This document shows, in pieces, positions 33,949-42,770 of a stretch of 48,894 bases of DNA (the stretch's first letter is position 1; each line of letters starts with the position of its first letter). Under the pieces are notes generated by a model that was given only the letters and a program-made list of their open reading frames with translations, was not told the DNA's origin and ran no database searches. The stretch comes from Candidatus Kapaibacterium sp. Lineage in GTDB: Bacteria > Bacteroidota > Ignavibacteria > Kapaibacteriales > UBA4661. The position numbers and the translations under genes were made by a program. The DNA is taken from positions 1-48,894 of the forward strand of contig JANWZB010000005.1 in assembly GCA_025055035.1 (NCBI GenBank), in the 5' to 3' direction.

Positions 33949-35484
33949 CTATTGGTACGGTCGGTGCAAGTACTGACCTTGTGGTGTGCCAACAATAGCA
34001 CCATTTTCGAAAACTTTCTTACCACGTAGGAATGTTGTTTTGACGCGTCCTTTCAGGGTCATACCTTCGAATGGTGTGTATCCTTGTGCAGAAAGAGATT
34101 CTCGTGCCCGAACAGTGAAGGTTTCTGTTGGGTCGAAAAGAACGATGTCGGCATCGTAGCCAATGCCAAGATCGCCTTTGCGGAATAAACCGTAGCGCTG
34201 CGCAGGATTCCACGAACATAATTCTGCAATGCGATTGAGTGCAAGCCCTCGCCGTGTACCCTCAGAGAAAACTCCAGAAAGCAGGTATTCTGTACCTCCA
34301 AAACCTGATTTTGCGACAAAGACATTTTTTGGGTCTTCGGCAGAGGTTTTAAACTCTGCCGAACAGCAGGCATGGTCGCTACAAATCCAGTCAATTCTAC
34401 CATCAAGCACTGCTTGCCAGAGGTATTCAACGTCCTCGCGCGGACGAATTGGAGGATTGACTTTGGCAAACAGTTGCGTCCATTCCAATTCTCGCTTTGC
34501 TTTGCTTTGTAAATAGGCGTGGTCATGGTCGTGAAGATGTGGACACTGCAAATCAGTATCGAGGAGTAAGTGCCCAATAGTTACCTCACGGCGGAAATTA
34601 ATATGGGGGAATACTGCTTGCATCATCATAGCAGCATCAACTGCTTTACGCGAGGTGAGATGCAGAAGATTGATATTTGGAAGCTCAGTCTCATGGGCTA
34701 GGTATGAAGCAATAAAAATAGCAAGACCTTCTGAGTGAGGAGGACGCGATGCACTATACGCCGGCAATCCTGACAGTTTGCCTTCACTTTCAACAAGCTT
34801 TGTGTAAGCGTTCATAATTTCTGCTGTTTCGCAGTGGAGCGATACGCTAATAACATCGCGCAGTGAGGGGTTGTCGTTCATAGCTTTCTTAGCGCCGCGC
34901 ATAACAAATTCGAAATGTGCGATGTCATATGTTTCGTCATCGGGAATCATTAAGAATTCTCGTTGCGACGTCGAGCGACCATGCAGACCATACGAGCCGT
35001 AGAACATAAATATTTTGAATGATGGTACACCCATGTCGCGTGCTAGCATCGGCATTTCATCAATGTGTTGTCGCATCATCGGTGCGAGGTGATAGCCATA
35101 GTCTACGTAAAATCTTCCTTGAGAAATTGCAAGGACTTCGGGGAAAAATTCTCTATACGGTGCAGATTTATTCAAGTAATACCGCCCTGTGCGAATGTAG
35201 TTAAGGCTTGATGTTACACCGCCCATAGCCGCTGCTTGACTTTCTGTCATGGCGTCCTCGGCAAGAGGAGAGTAAATCCCTGTGTGCATGTGAGCATCAA
35301 CAAGACCAGGGAATGCAAGCATATTTTTACCATCGTATAGCTCATGTGCTTGCTCACTGTCCAGATGAAGTCCGTATGCGGCGATTTTCCCATCCTTTAC
35401 TGCGATATCGACTGTTTCTACTCTTGTGTGATGCGGACGAACCAGCCGTACATTGCGGATGATTAGATCGTACAAGTATGCCAT
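33949..35484 (-). CDS. Cyclic amidohydrolase (D-hydantoinase/dihydropyrimidinase type)
   Basis: A 511-residue binuclear-metal cyclic amidohydrolase that hydrolyses the amide of cyclic ureides or imides. The metal set is complete: HMH (H65, H67), carboxylated lysine in SFKIFMFYG (K157), H217 in SLHCET, H275 in LLHLTSRKA and D370 in ICSDHA. The N- and C-terminal beta sandwich (LYDLIIRNVRLV; GYDADIVLFDPTETF) is typical. It has no signal peptide. It is the first gene of the minus-strand arm, 53 bases before the VOC gene, and divergent from mutS. Hydantoin, dihydropyrimidine, allantoin and cyclic imide specificities cannot be told apart here. Confidence 0.88.
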   Translation of the reverse strand: MAYLYDLIIRNVRLVRPHHTRVETVDIAVKDGKIAAYGLHLDSEQAHELYDGKNMLAFPGLVDAHMHTGIYSPLAEDAMTESQAAAMGGVTSSLNYIRTGRYYLNKSAPYREFFPEVLAISQGRFYVDYGYHLAPMMRQHIDEMPMLARDMGVPSFKIFMFYGSYGLHGRSTSQREFLMIPDDETYDIAHFEFVMRGAKKAMNDNPSLRDVISVSLHCETAEIMNAYTKLVESEGKLSGLPAYSASRPPHSEGLAIFIASYLAHETELPNINLLHLTSRKAVDAAMMMQAVFPHINFRREVTIGHLLLDTDLQCPHLHDHDHAYLQSKAKRELEWTQLFAKVNPPIRPREDVEYLWQAVLDGRIDWICSDHACCSAEFKTSAEDPKNVFVAKSGFGGTEYLLSGVFSEGTRRGLALNRIAELCSWNPAQRYGLFRKGDLGIGYDADIVLFDPTETFTVRARESLSAQGYTPFEGMTLKGRVKTTFLRGKKVFENGAIVGTPQGQYLHRPYQ

Positions 35485-35757
35485 ACATGCCTGCTGCTAA
35501 TTGTGAAAAGACAAGCCCGCATTGCTAGTATAGTGAAAATAGTACGGCATGTATGGAGAAACTTGTAAAAAATTGACAACCCTTGTGGTGTGTGCAGAGG
35601 TGATAACAATCTAATGTCTAGGGCTACTAATATCCACTATACGACAGCTGCTTACCTCGAAGTAAACAGTACAAAAAACGAGATTTTATGCTATATTGCA
35701 AGGCTTAGCGTATGTACGACTAGATGCTAATACTCTAAACGTTGCACGGTAGAAGCG
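35485..35757 (+). promoter_or_regulatory. Divergent intergenic region, probable promoters for the minus-strand arm and mutS
   Basis: This 273-base stretch separates two divergent genes and has no open frame worth calling. On the plus strand, TATATT at 35692-35697 with TG two bases upstream (TGCTATATT) looks like an extended -10 box about 60 bases before mutS; its -35 is weak. On the minus strand, TATACT (complement of 35527-35532) with a 3-of-6 match at a 17-base spacing could drive the hydantoinase arm. Both are pattern matches only. Confidence 0.33.
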
Positions 35758-38412
35758 ATGGCAGAAAAGCAAACGCCGTTAATGCGACAATATGCACAGA
35801 TAAAGAGTAAGTATCCCGACACAATTCTTCTGTTTCGGCTGGGCGATTTTTTCGAGACATTTGAGAGCGATGCTGTGATTACAGCGAAGGTATGCGGTAT
35901 TACACTGACAAAGCGCCATAATGGTAGCGCAAATGACGTTCCACTTGCAGGGTTTCCGCACCATCAACTTGATAATTACTTGCCGAAACTTGTGCGTGCT
36001 GGATACCGCGTGGCAGTGTGTGAGCAACTCGAAGACCCCAAGCATGCACGGGGGATTGTTCGCCGCGATGTGGTCGAGGTAGTAACACCCGGTGTTGCCC
36101 TGAATGATAAGCTACTCGATGCTCGTCGAAATACATACGTTGCTGCAATAGCTCTTGCTTCTGAGCGCTCTACATCTGGTGTTGTAGGGGTAAGTTGTGC
36201 GGATGTTTCAACGGGAGAGTTTTTCACAACAGAGGTCAATCACCAGCATCTTGGTGCTCTACTAGAAACGCTTCAGCCTGCAGAAATTCTTCTCTCAAAA
36301 CGCACAATGGAAGCAGCATTGCTGTTAATTCGTGCGGCATTTCCTGCGGGGAGCGAGCCTGCGATAACGCGCCTTGAACCCTGGATATTCGAAGAACAGT
36401 TTGGGCGAGACACACTGTTGCGCCATTTCCAAACACCTAACTTGAAGGGATTTGGCATTGACGAATTGAGTGTTGGTGTAGCAGCAGCGGGGGTAGTATT
36501 ACATTATGTGCAAGAGTCGTACAAAGGTCAGGTAGCACATATACAACGCGTATCGTTCTTTAATCCGCATGAGTATATGATGCTCGATGCTGCCACTAAG
36601 CGCAATCTTGAGATAACACTCAACTTACATGATGCTTCGCGTGAAGGAACGCTAATTAGTATTCTTGATAAAACCCAAACACCAATGGGGAGCCGCTTGC
36701 TCAAGAAATGGATAACACGACCACTTCGTTCTTTGGAGCGTATCCTTCAGCGTCAGCGTGCTGTAGAGGCGCTCGTAGTAGCCGATAGTATGTTGAGAGC
36801 ACTGCGAGCAGAGCTTGCGCACATGGGAGATATTGAACGGCTTGTTGCCAAAGCTTCTACTGGACGTGCTACACCACGCGATCTCGTCGCGCTAGCAAGA
36901 ACGCTTGCTCGCTTGCCCTATGTGCAGAGTTTGCTTCAAGCCTGCTGTGCAGATATGATACAGGAATGCCTCCACAATATGCAGGATACAACGCATGTTG
37001 CACAGCGTATCATGGCTGCTCTTGTTGAAGAGCCTTCAGTACAGCTTGGTAGCGGTGGAATCTTTCGTGAGGGGTATGCACCAGAGATTGATGCGCTGTT
37101 GCACGTAATCTCTTCGGGAAAGAGTTGGATGGTAGAATATCAAGAGAAAGAGCGTTCTGCAGCCGGTATTCCGTCATTGAAGATAGGATATACAGGTGTT
37201 TTTGGGTATTACATTGAAATTTCGCATGCACATAGAAGTAAAGTGCCAAAGCATTATCAGCGCAAGCAGACGCTTGCAGGTGCTGAACGCTATACGACGC
37301 CTGAGCTCAAAGAGGTAGAAGCACGTATTGTGAGCGCCGAAGAACAACTAGCAGAAGTAGAACGTGAGGTGTTTCATCGCCTTCGTATGGAAATTACTAC
37401 TCATGCTGGTGCAATACAGCAGAATGCAGCTATTATTGCAACACTCGATTGTTTGCAAAGCCTTGCACAAGCGGCTTCCGAGTATAGCTACGTTCGCCCC
37501 GAGCTGGATGAAAGTGATGTTTTGTTGATTGAAGATGGGCGGCATCCAGTAGTAGAGCGCTTTCTACCTATCGGGGAGCACTACGTGCCCAATACGACGC
37601 AGATGGATACCCATTCTGCGCAAATACATATCATTACTGGTCCGAATATGTCTGGAAAGTCCTGTTATTTGCGTCAGGTGGGTCTTATTGCTCTTCTTGC
37701 ACATATTGGGTCATTTGTGCCGGCGAAGCGAGCACGTATTGGGATGATTGACCGCATTTTCACGCGCGTAGGTGCGCAAGACAATATCAGTGCCGGCGAG
37801 AGCACATTTTTAGTAGAAATGCAAGAAGCTGCCAATATTATTAACAATGCAACAGCACGCAGTTTGATTCTACTTGATGAGGTAGGACGCGGTACAGCAA
37901 CCTTTGATGGGATTGCTATTGCTTGGGCAATTGCAGAATACGTGCACGAGCATATACATGCAAAGACACTCTTTGCAACTCATTATCACGAAATCACCGC
38001 GATCGCCGAGCACCTCCCAAAGGTGCGGAACTACAAGGCAGATGTTCGCGAAGTCGGTGCAACGGTATTGTTTACCCATAGAATTGTCGAGGGAACAGCG
38101 AATCATAGCTTTGGTATCCACGTTGCAGAAATGGCTGGTTTGCCAAAAAAGCTCACCGAGCGAGCACGCATGATCTTGCGCGTCCTCGAAGGTGAAAAAC
38201 AACAGGAAATCCAGTGTGTACAAGCGTCGAATATATTTTCTCATACTGTTGTAGAGCATCCCTCTACTAGGGATGGCATACAATTTTCCCTTTTTGAGAT
38301 GCGTGATGATAGAATTCGCGAGCGTCTTCGTAGCATTGATATTAACACACTAACCCCTCTACAAGCTTTGACTGTGCTAGCAGAATTACGAGCAATTGTG
38401 GATGAGTGCTAG
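35758..38412 (+). CDS. mutS: DNA mismatch repair protein MutS
   Basis: A complete 884-residue MutS. The mismatch-sensing motif FFE is at residues 31-33 (GDFFETF), followed by the connector, lever and clamp domains, the ATPase Walker A GPNMSGKS (628-635) and the Walker B LILLDEVGRGTATFDG. The N-terminus PLMRQYAQIKSKYPDTILLF is standard and includes domain I, so this is MutS1, not MutS2. Its product recognises mismatches and small loops after replication. ATG 35758 is the only sensible start. Its stop codon overlaps the stop of pdxA on the opposite strand. Confidence 0.97.
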   Translation: MAEKQTPLMRQYAQIKSKYPDTILLFRLGDFFETFESDAVITAKVCGITLTKRHNGSANDVPLAGFPHHQLDNYLPKLVRAGYRVAVCEQLEDPKHARGIVRRDVVEVVTPGVALNDKLLDARRNTYVAAIALASERSTSGVVGVSCADVSTGEFFTTEVNHQHLGALLETLQPAEILLSKRTMEAALLLIRAAFPAGSEPAITRLEPWIFEEQFGRDTLLRHFQTPNLKGFGIDELSVGVAAAGVVLHYVQESYKGQVAHIQRVSFFNPHEYMMLDAATKRNLEITLNLHDASREGTLISILDKTQTPMGSRLLKKWITRPLRSLERILQRQRAVEALVVADSMLRALRAELAHMGDIERLVAKASTGRATPRDLVALARTLARLPYVQSLLQACCADMIQECLHNMQDTTHVAQRIMAALVEEPSVQLGSGGIFREGYAPEIDALLHVISSGKSWMVEYQEKERSAAGIPSLKIGYTGVFGYYIEISHAHRSKVPKHYQRKQTLAGAERYTTPELKEVEARIVSAEEQLAEVEREVFHRLRMEITTHAGAIQQNAAIIATLDCLQSLAQAASEYSYVRPELDESDVLLIEDGRHPVVERFLPIGEHYVPNTTQMDTHSAQIHIITGPNMSGKSCYLRQVGLIALLAHIGSFVPAKRARIGMIDRIFTRVGAQDNISAGESTFLVEMQEAANIINNATARSLILLDEVGRGTATFDGIAIAWAIAEYVHEHIHAKTLFATHYHEITAIAEHLPKVRNYKADVREVGATVLFTHRIVEGTANHSFGIHVAEMAGLPKKLTERARMILRVLEGEKQQEIQCVQASNIFSHTVVEHPSTRDGIQFSLFEMRDDRIRERLRSIDINTLTPLQALTVLAELRAIVDEC

Positions 38413-39455
38413 GGATGTGCTGCATGTGCTGCATTGCGGTGGTAGTGTACACGGTTCAATGCTACTGCCTGCGCAAGAAGTATAGCTTCGACAGTGCTTC
38501 GTGCATCAGCTATACCTTGCCCTGCAATGCTGAATGCTGTGCCATGGTCGGGAGAAGTACGCACAATCGGGAGCCCTGCGGTAATATTTACACCGCTGCC
38601 ACCAGCAAGAAGTTTGAGAGGTATCAGCCCTTGATCGTGGTACATCGCAAGAATACCATCGAAGCAACGGTATGCACCATAGGCAAAGAATCCATCTGCT
38701 GGAAATATTCCCTCGGCTTGTATTCCTTGCTCTCGTGCTGCCCGAAGTGCTGGCTCAATACATTCCTGCTCCTCTGTACCTAACGCACCGTGCTCCCCTG
38801 CATGAGGGTTGAGACCAAGTACTGCGATACGTGGTGTTGTGATCGCGAAATCCTGCTGTAATGCTGTGCTAAAGATACGTAATCGCTCGAGAATAAGCTG
38901 TGGTGTAAGTGCCTGTGCAACGCTTTTCAGGGGAATATGAATTGTTGCTAAGCCTACGCGTACTGGTATACATTCTGCTTGAAGCTGTGCTGATGATGTA
39001 GTTAGAATCATAAGAGGTGATGCTACACCGCATCGCTCTGCGAAAAATTCAGTTTGTCCTGAAAAACTTGCTCCAGCACGGTAAAGCGCATACTTAGAGA
39101 CAGGCATTGTACAAACTGCATCAGCACGGCGACACAAAAGTTCGTCGGCAGCACGAGAAAGTGCTTCGAGCGCAAGTGCTCCAGAAGATTCTGTTGCCTT
39201 GCCAAATTCTAGAGTATGCTCATGTGTACAGGGGAGAAGTTCGTAGCTCTTACCACATAGCCGAAATCCCCAGCTTGTGTACGAGAGAGGAAACTGAAGA
39301 GCCTGAGCATACGCATGCAATACTTTGGGATGCACAACAAGCTTAATATCTGGGTCGGCAATGTATGCAGGAGAAGAACTCAGCTGTAAGAGTGCTTTGA
39401 TACAAACTTCGAGACCTATGCCATTTGGGTCTCCACATGTAATGAGGATGGTCAT
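38409..39455 (-). CDS. pdxA: 4-hydroxythreonine-4-phosphate dehydrogenase
   Basis: A 348-residue PdxA, an NAD-dependent, divalent-metal enzyme of pyridoxal phosphate synthesis that oxidises 4-phosphohydroxy-L-threonine. It begins with TILITCGDPNGIGLEVCIKA, and the metal-binding histidine region shows MYHDQGLIPLKLLAGG with a PIVRTSPDHGTAF ending, both diagnostic. ATG 39455 begins the conserved strand; an upstream in-frame ATG (39509) would overlap nnr. The gene follows nnr by 22 bases, so they form a small operon. Confidence 0.95.
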   Translation of the reverse strand: MTILITCGDPNGIGLEVCIKALLQLSSSPAYIADPDIKLVVHPKVLHAYAQALQFPLSYTSWGFRLCGKSYELLPCTHEHTLEFGKATESSGALALEALSRAADELLCRRADAVCTMPVSKYALYRAGASFSGQTEFFAERCGVASPLMILTTSSAQLQAECIPVRVGLATIHIPLKSVAQALTPQLILERLRIFSTALQQDFAITTPRIAVLGLNPHAGEHGALGTEEQECIEPALRAAREQGIQAEGIFPADGFFAYGAYRCFDGILAMYHDQGLIPLKLLAGGSGVNITAGLPIVRTSPDHGTAFSIAGQGIADARSTVEAILLAQAVALNRVHYHRNAAHAAHP

Positions 39456-39477
39456 AGTTGAAGCTAGATATAACAGT

Positions 39478-41070
39478 CTAGAGTGCGTCGTGATATTGAG
39501 GGAAAACATCAGGCAAATGCGCGATAATACTTGTTGCTGTAACGCCTAGTTGTCCGCGTACTTGTGCTGCTTTATTGCCTGCACAGCCATGACAATAGAC
39601 GGCAAGCGCTACTGCAGTAAGAAAATCGTGATGATGGATATGGCGTTGCGCAAGCATTGATGCGATAATCCCTGCAAGGACATCACCGCTTCCCGCACTT
39701 GCCATGCCTGCGTTGCCGCTCGTATTCCAGTACGACTGCTGCCCATTACTGATGATAGTGGGAACACTTTTAAGAACAATTGTGCAACCAAGTCGTGCTG
39801 CCCATTCGCGAGCGAGCGTGTGTGCATGCTCAGGAATAGTCTCATAAGGGGTGTTGGTGAGCCGTGCAAATTCGCCTTGGTGAGGCGTTATAACGGTGTG
39901 AGTATGTACGGTGCTGTAGCTGTTGTTGTCGGGCATACGTAGAGCGCGAAGGGCATCGGCATCAAGTACGAGAGATATATCAGGAGGGATGAGGTGAATA
40001 TAGTCTCGTATTAGGGCAAGTGTTTCTTCGTGTGTTCCCAGTCCAGGACCGATAACAATTACAGAACTGTGGTGCAGTGCTTCAGACAGTAACGGGAGTG
40101 CCTTGCGCGCAATGCTACCATGAGTATTGTGAGGGAGAGGGTGTAATATAACTTCGGGTGGAGTCATTGGGTGAATTCTTGGGGCGTAGAGGTGCACAAG
40201 ACCTGCCCCAGCGGCAATCGCAGCATGAGCAGCAAGTGCAGGAGCACCTGTCATTGTGCTTGTGCCACCAATAATTGTTACAGAGCCGTAATCGTGCTTT
40301 GTTGAACGCCGTGGACGCGTTGGGAGGAGGTGCTCAACATCGTGGCGTTCAATAATACGGACTTGCGCGCGCTCGCGTATCTGTGCTTCAGGGATGCCAA
40401 TGGAAACGCACGTACACTGCCCAATAATATCTGGGGCATCGTTCAAAACAAGACCTGTCTTCCACGCTGCAATTGTTATCGTGGCATCTGCACGAAAGCA
40501 GTCAGGGTGTGCGATACCAGTTCCCGCATGCAATCCTGTAGGAATATCAAGAGCGATATCAAGGCGCTGAGGACGCTTCGTAGCTTTTACAAGGCGTAAG
40601 ATGTCTAGCACAGGAGAGCGTACGTGCTCTGTGCCGCTGTTACCAATAAGAGCGTCGAGAACGCATGTTGCTTCGCTAAAGAGGCGCTGTATATCCTGCG
40701 TGTACAAGGTATCGGCTGTGGCACAATGTAGTGTGGGGATATGGTGCGTTTGCAAAAGCTCAAAATTTAATCGGGTTTCATCGCTCATTTTCTCTACTGC
40801 ACCGACCCATATCACATGAACTGGTGCATAATGCGAAAAGTGCCGTGCTACAGCAAAACCATCACCGCCATTGTTTCCTGAGCCGCAGAGAACAAGGATA
40901 ATATGCTGGTTGTAGCCATAGTGATTCTTATGACGCTGAGCTAAGCCATACATATAGTCGAAAGTTGCACGAGCAGCATTTTCCATGAGAATTGATGGCG
41001 GAATCTTGAGTGTGTGCATTGCATATGCATCAGCATCGCGCATTTGCTCAGGTGTTAGGATGTACCGCAT
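39478..41070 (-). CDS. nnr: Bifunctional NAD(P)H-hydrate epimerase / ADP-dependent dehydratase
   Basis: A 530-residue metabolite-repair enzyme. The N-terminal YjeF-N domain (about 1-225) epimerises damaged NAD(P)H hydrates and has CGSGNNGGDGFAVARHF. The C-terminal ribokinase-like domain dehydrates the S-epimer with ADP and has GGTSTMTGAPALAA, VIGPGLGTHEE and NAGMASAGSGDVLAG. ATG 41070 starts the conserved ILTPEQMRDADAYAM. It lies downstream of a terminator at 41121-41144 and upstream of pdxA. Confidence 0.95.
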   Translation of the reverse strand: MRYILTPEQMRDADAYAMHTLKIPPSILMENAARATFDYMYGLAQRHKNHYGYNQHIILVLCGSGNNGGDGFAVARHFSHYAPVHVIWVGAVEKMSDETRLNFELLQTHHIPTLHCATADTLYTQDIQRLFSEATCVLDALIGNSGTEHVRSPVLDILRLVKATKRPQRLDIALDIPTGLHAGTGIAHPDCFRADATITIAAWKTGLVLNDAPDIIGQCTCVSIGIPEAQIRERAQVRIIERHDVEHLLPTRPRRSTKHDYGSVTIIGGTSTMTGAPALAAHAAIAAGAGLVHLYAPRIHPMTPPEVILHPLPHNTHGSIARKALPLLSEALHHSSVIVIGPGLGTHEETLALIRDYIHLIPPDISLVLDADALRALRMPDNNSYSTVHTHTVITPHQGEFARLTNTPYETIPEHAHTLAREWAARLGCTIVLKSVPTIISNGQQSYWNTSGNAGMASAGSGDVLAGIIASMLAQRHIHHHDFLTAVALAVYCHGCAGNKAAQVRGQLGVTATSIIAHLPDVFPQYHDAL

Positions 41071-41118
41071 ACGCAAGAAAGGACAGGAATGGTTGACAGT
41101 ATCAGTTACTCGAATAGC

Positions 41119-41144
41119 AAAAAAGCGAACCCATGTTCGCTTTT
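41119..41144 (-). terminator. Intrinsic terminator after the transglutaminase-like gene
   Basis: Perfect 10-bp inverted repeat, AAAAGCGAAC (41121-41130) and GTTCGCTTTT (41135-41144), with a 4-base loop. On the minus strand it is followed by a run of six T (complement of 41119-41124). It sits between the end of the secreted protein gene (41193) and the nnr start (41070), so it should separate the two units. On the plus strand the T run is four bases, and no gene there needs it. Confidence 0.8.
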
Positions 41145-41192
41145 CACAAATCAAGTAGTTTGCGGGAAGCCACTATTGCAATTATTGCGATC

Positions 41193-42275
41193 TCAGTTGA
41201 GAGCCATACTATGTAATTGCTTATCACCAATCAGAACATTATACTCTGCAAGGGTTTTAATAGAACAGCCAATGATATCATTCGTGCTGCGTTCTCGTAT
41301 GTGCTCCGTTGCAGTGATTTCAAGTTTGTATGTTCCATCAGCGGGAAACTTAATGTGCACGGTGAACTTACGTCCTTCACGGGTTGTTTTCACAATCGAG
41401 TGTTGAGCTTTGGCATCTTTGTGTGCATATGTGCGTGCACCAAGAATGACGCTTGGAGGAGCATCGAAGCATAGTGTTAAGGTACGTTGCTTTGACGAGA
41501 TAGTGTATTGACGGTGCGACAACGGTGTAATGAAATAACCGTGCAATGCTCCGAAGCATTGTACACTGTTAATAAACTGCTCTTTAGTAATGGGTTCTGA
41601 GAGGCATTGCCAACGCTTGTCGTCAGGGAAGCTTGTATAGATAAGTTGCTCAGGTGGAATGCAAAAGAAGGCGTCAGCATAAGCGAGTATATATGAGTTA
41701 TCTGTTTCTACCTCTTTGTACACTGGTAAATCAACAAGATACGTCTTTCCTCCTGTACGAAAGGCATTCCATGTATGGCGCTTTAGCGTAGAAGCATCGC
41801 CGGGAACAAAGTTGAAGCCTTTTTTGAAACCTGAAATGGTAAATGCTTCCACTCCCGCAATATGCATCATGCGCACAAAGAGTGTTGCAAAGCCGCTTGC
41901 AAGGGCTTTACGGTAGTACAGAACGGAATCAGGATTGTCCGAGACAGAGCTTGAATTCAGTGAGGCAGCCTCGAAGTCGTAGCTGATATTAGAAGTAATC
42001 CATCGAGCAATAGCACGGGCTTTTTCGATATCGTTGGTAGCAGGCTTTATTAAGTACGACACAAGGCGTGGAAGTGGCTGCAAACTTAAATGTTGAGGAG
42101 TCCGCTGGACGTGGCTGTCGATAGCACTGAAGTTAAAAGCTTCTTTTACTGTTGTGCTGCTAGTGTGCAAGCCGGGCGATATGCTCGGAGTACCTGTAGT
42201 AGTGTTAACCGATAGAACAACTGTAAGAGCGAGGATTGTTACTCGAGCAAATCTGGAAGAGATAAAAGGATGCAT
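41193..42275 (-). CDS. Secreted transglutaminase-like (KY-peptidase type) protein, catalytic cysteine missing
   Basis: A 360-residue protein with a signal peptide (MHPFISSRFARVTILALTVVLSV-like leader, about 1-26). The middle part is transglutaminase-like: a helix KARAIARWITSNISYDF, then YYRKALASGFATLFVRMM, HTWNAFRTGGKTYLVDL with H167 and D182. In the kyphoscoliosis-peptidase/transglutaminase pattern the second segment should read KGVCSGYA; here the cysteine is alanine (A126). A C-terminal beta-rich part follows. It is therefore probably a non-catalytic binding or structural protein. ATG 42275 starts the leader. It is monocistronic with a terminator after it. Confidence 0.72.
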   Translation of the reverse strand: MHPFISSRFARVTILALTVVLSVNTTTGTPSISPGLHTSSTTVKEAFNFSAIDSHVQRTPQHLSLQPLPRLVSYLIKPATNDIEKARAIARWITSNISYDFEAASLNSSSVSDNPDSVLYYRKALASGFATLFVRMMHIAGVEAFTISGFKKGFNFVPGDASTLKRHTWNAFRTGGKTYLVDLPVYKEVETDNSYILAYADAFFCIPPEQLIYTSFPDDKRWQCLSEPITKEQFINSVQCFGALHGYFITPLSHRQYTISSKQRTLTLCFDAPPSVILGARTYAHKDAKAQHSIVKTTREGRKFTVHIKFPADGTYKLEITATEHIRERSTNDIIGCSIKTLAEYNVLIGDKQLHSMALN

Positions 42276-42351
42276 AATATACGCCCTAGAATGAAAGCAC
42301 AATTTGTCCGAAGTAGTAATCTATGCACCACAGGCAGAAGCGTAAAGACGA

Positions 42352-42468
42352 AGACCCACATGTTTTATGTGTTCAGTATAGCAACTGCATCCTAACAGCA
42401 GAACGCGGTAAGCGTCGTGTTTACATGTGGGTCTATGTCGATGCTTCTTCGCATTGGTGCTGCTATAC
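42352..42468. repeat. Two interleaved inverted repeats (pseudoknot-like order)
   Basis: Repeat A: AGACCCACATGT (42352-42363) is the exact reverse complement of 42423-42434. Repeat B: GTATAGCA (42376-42383) matches TGCTATAC at 42461-42468. The left arm of B lies inside the loop of A and its right arm lies outside, an order that as RNA would be a pseudoknot. A small internal hairpin (ACGC/GCGT, 42403-42415) is present. Function unknown; could be a non-coding RNA or a chance pairing. Confidence 0.45.
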
Positions 42469-42757
42469 CTGCCTTGTGCAGGTACATCTAATTGTAGTCA
42501 ATTTGTATGCCAAAACTTCTTCTTAGTTTTTGAGCAAAGAATGTGTAGTGTCCTGAAGTTGCAATAATACAAGATTTCTGCAACACGGCAAATAGAAACA
42601 GCACAAGTCAATCGTTGACAAGCTCCTGCATAGCTATTTGAGCTAGCTGTCTCAAAATCGAACATAGTGTTTTCACAAAGAAAAAATTTGTTCACGTAGC
42701 GTGTATAATTCTTGTTTAGAAAAAAACCTTGTTTAGGTTTAGGTACAAGAGTATATT

Positions 42758-42770
42758 TGTGATTATCACA
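42758..42770. promoter_or_regulatory. Palindromic operator-like site upstream of the HTH-kinase gene
   Basis: TGTGATTATCACA is a perfect palindrome around one central base, 60 bases before ATG 42831 and about 50 bases after a TATAAT box (42704-42709). A further CACA-CTT-TGTG inverted pair overlaps it (42767-42777). Because the gene it precedes carries a repressor-type HTH, autoregulation is possible; the similarity to CRP-type half sites (TGTGA) is also noted. Confidence 0.42.

Noticed and set aside
35573-35601. TTGACA promoter before mutS
   Set aside because: TTGACA at 35573-35578 has no acceptable -10 box at 16-18 bases.
42323-42526. 67-codon plus-strand open frame
   Set aside because: Composition is odd (many Cys, His, Trp), there is no ribosome site, and it overlaps the inverted repeats. 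An RNA or non-coding explanation fits better.
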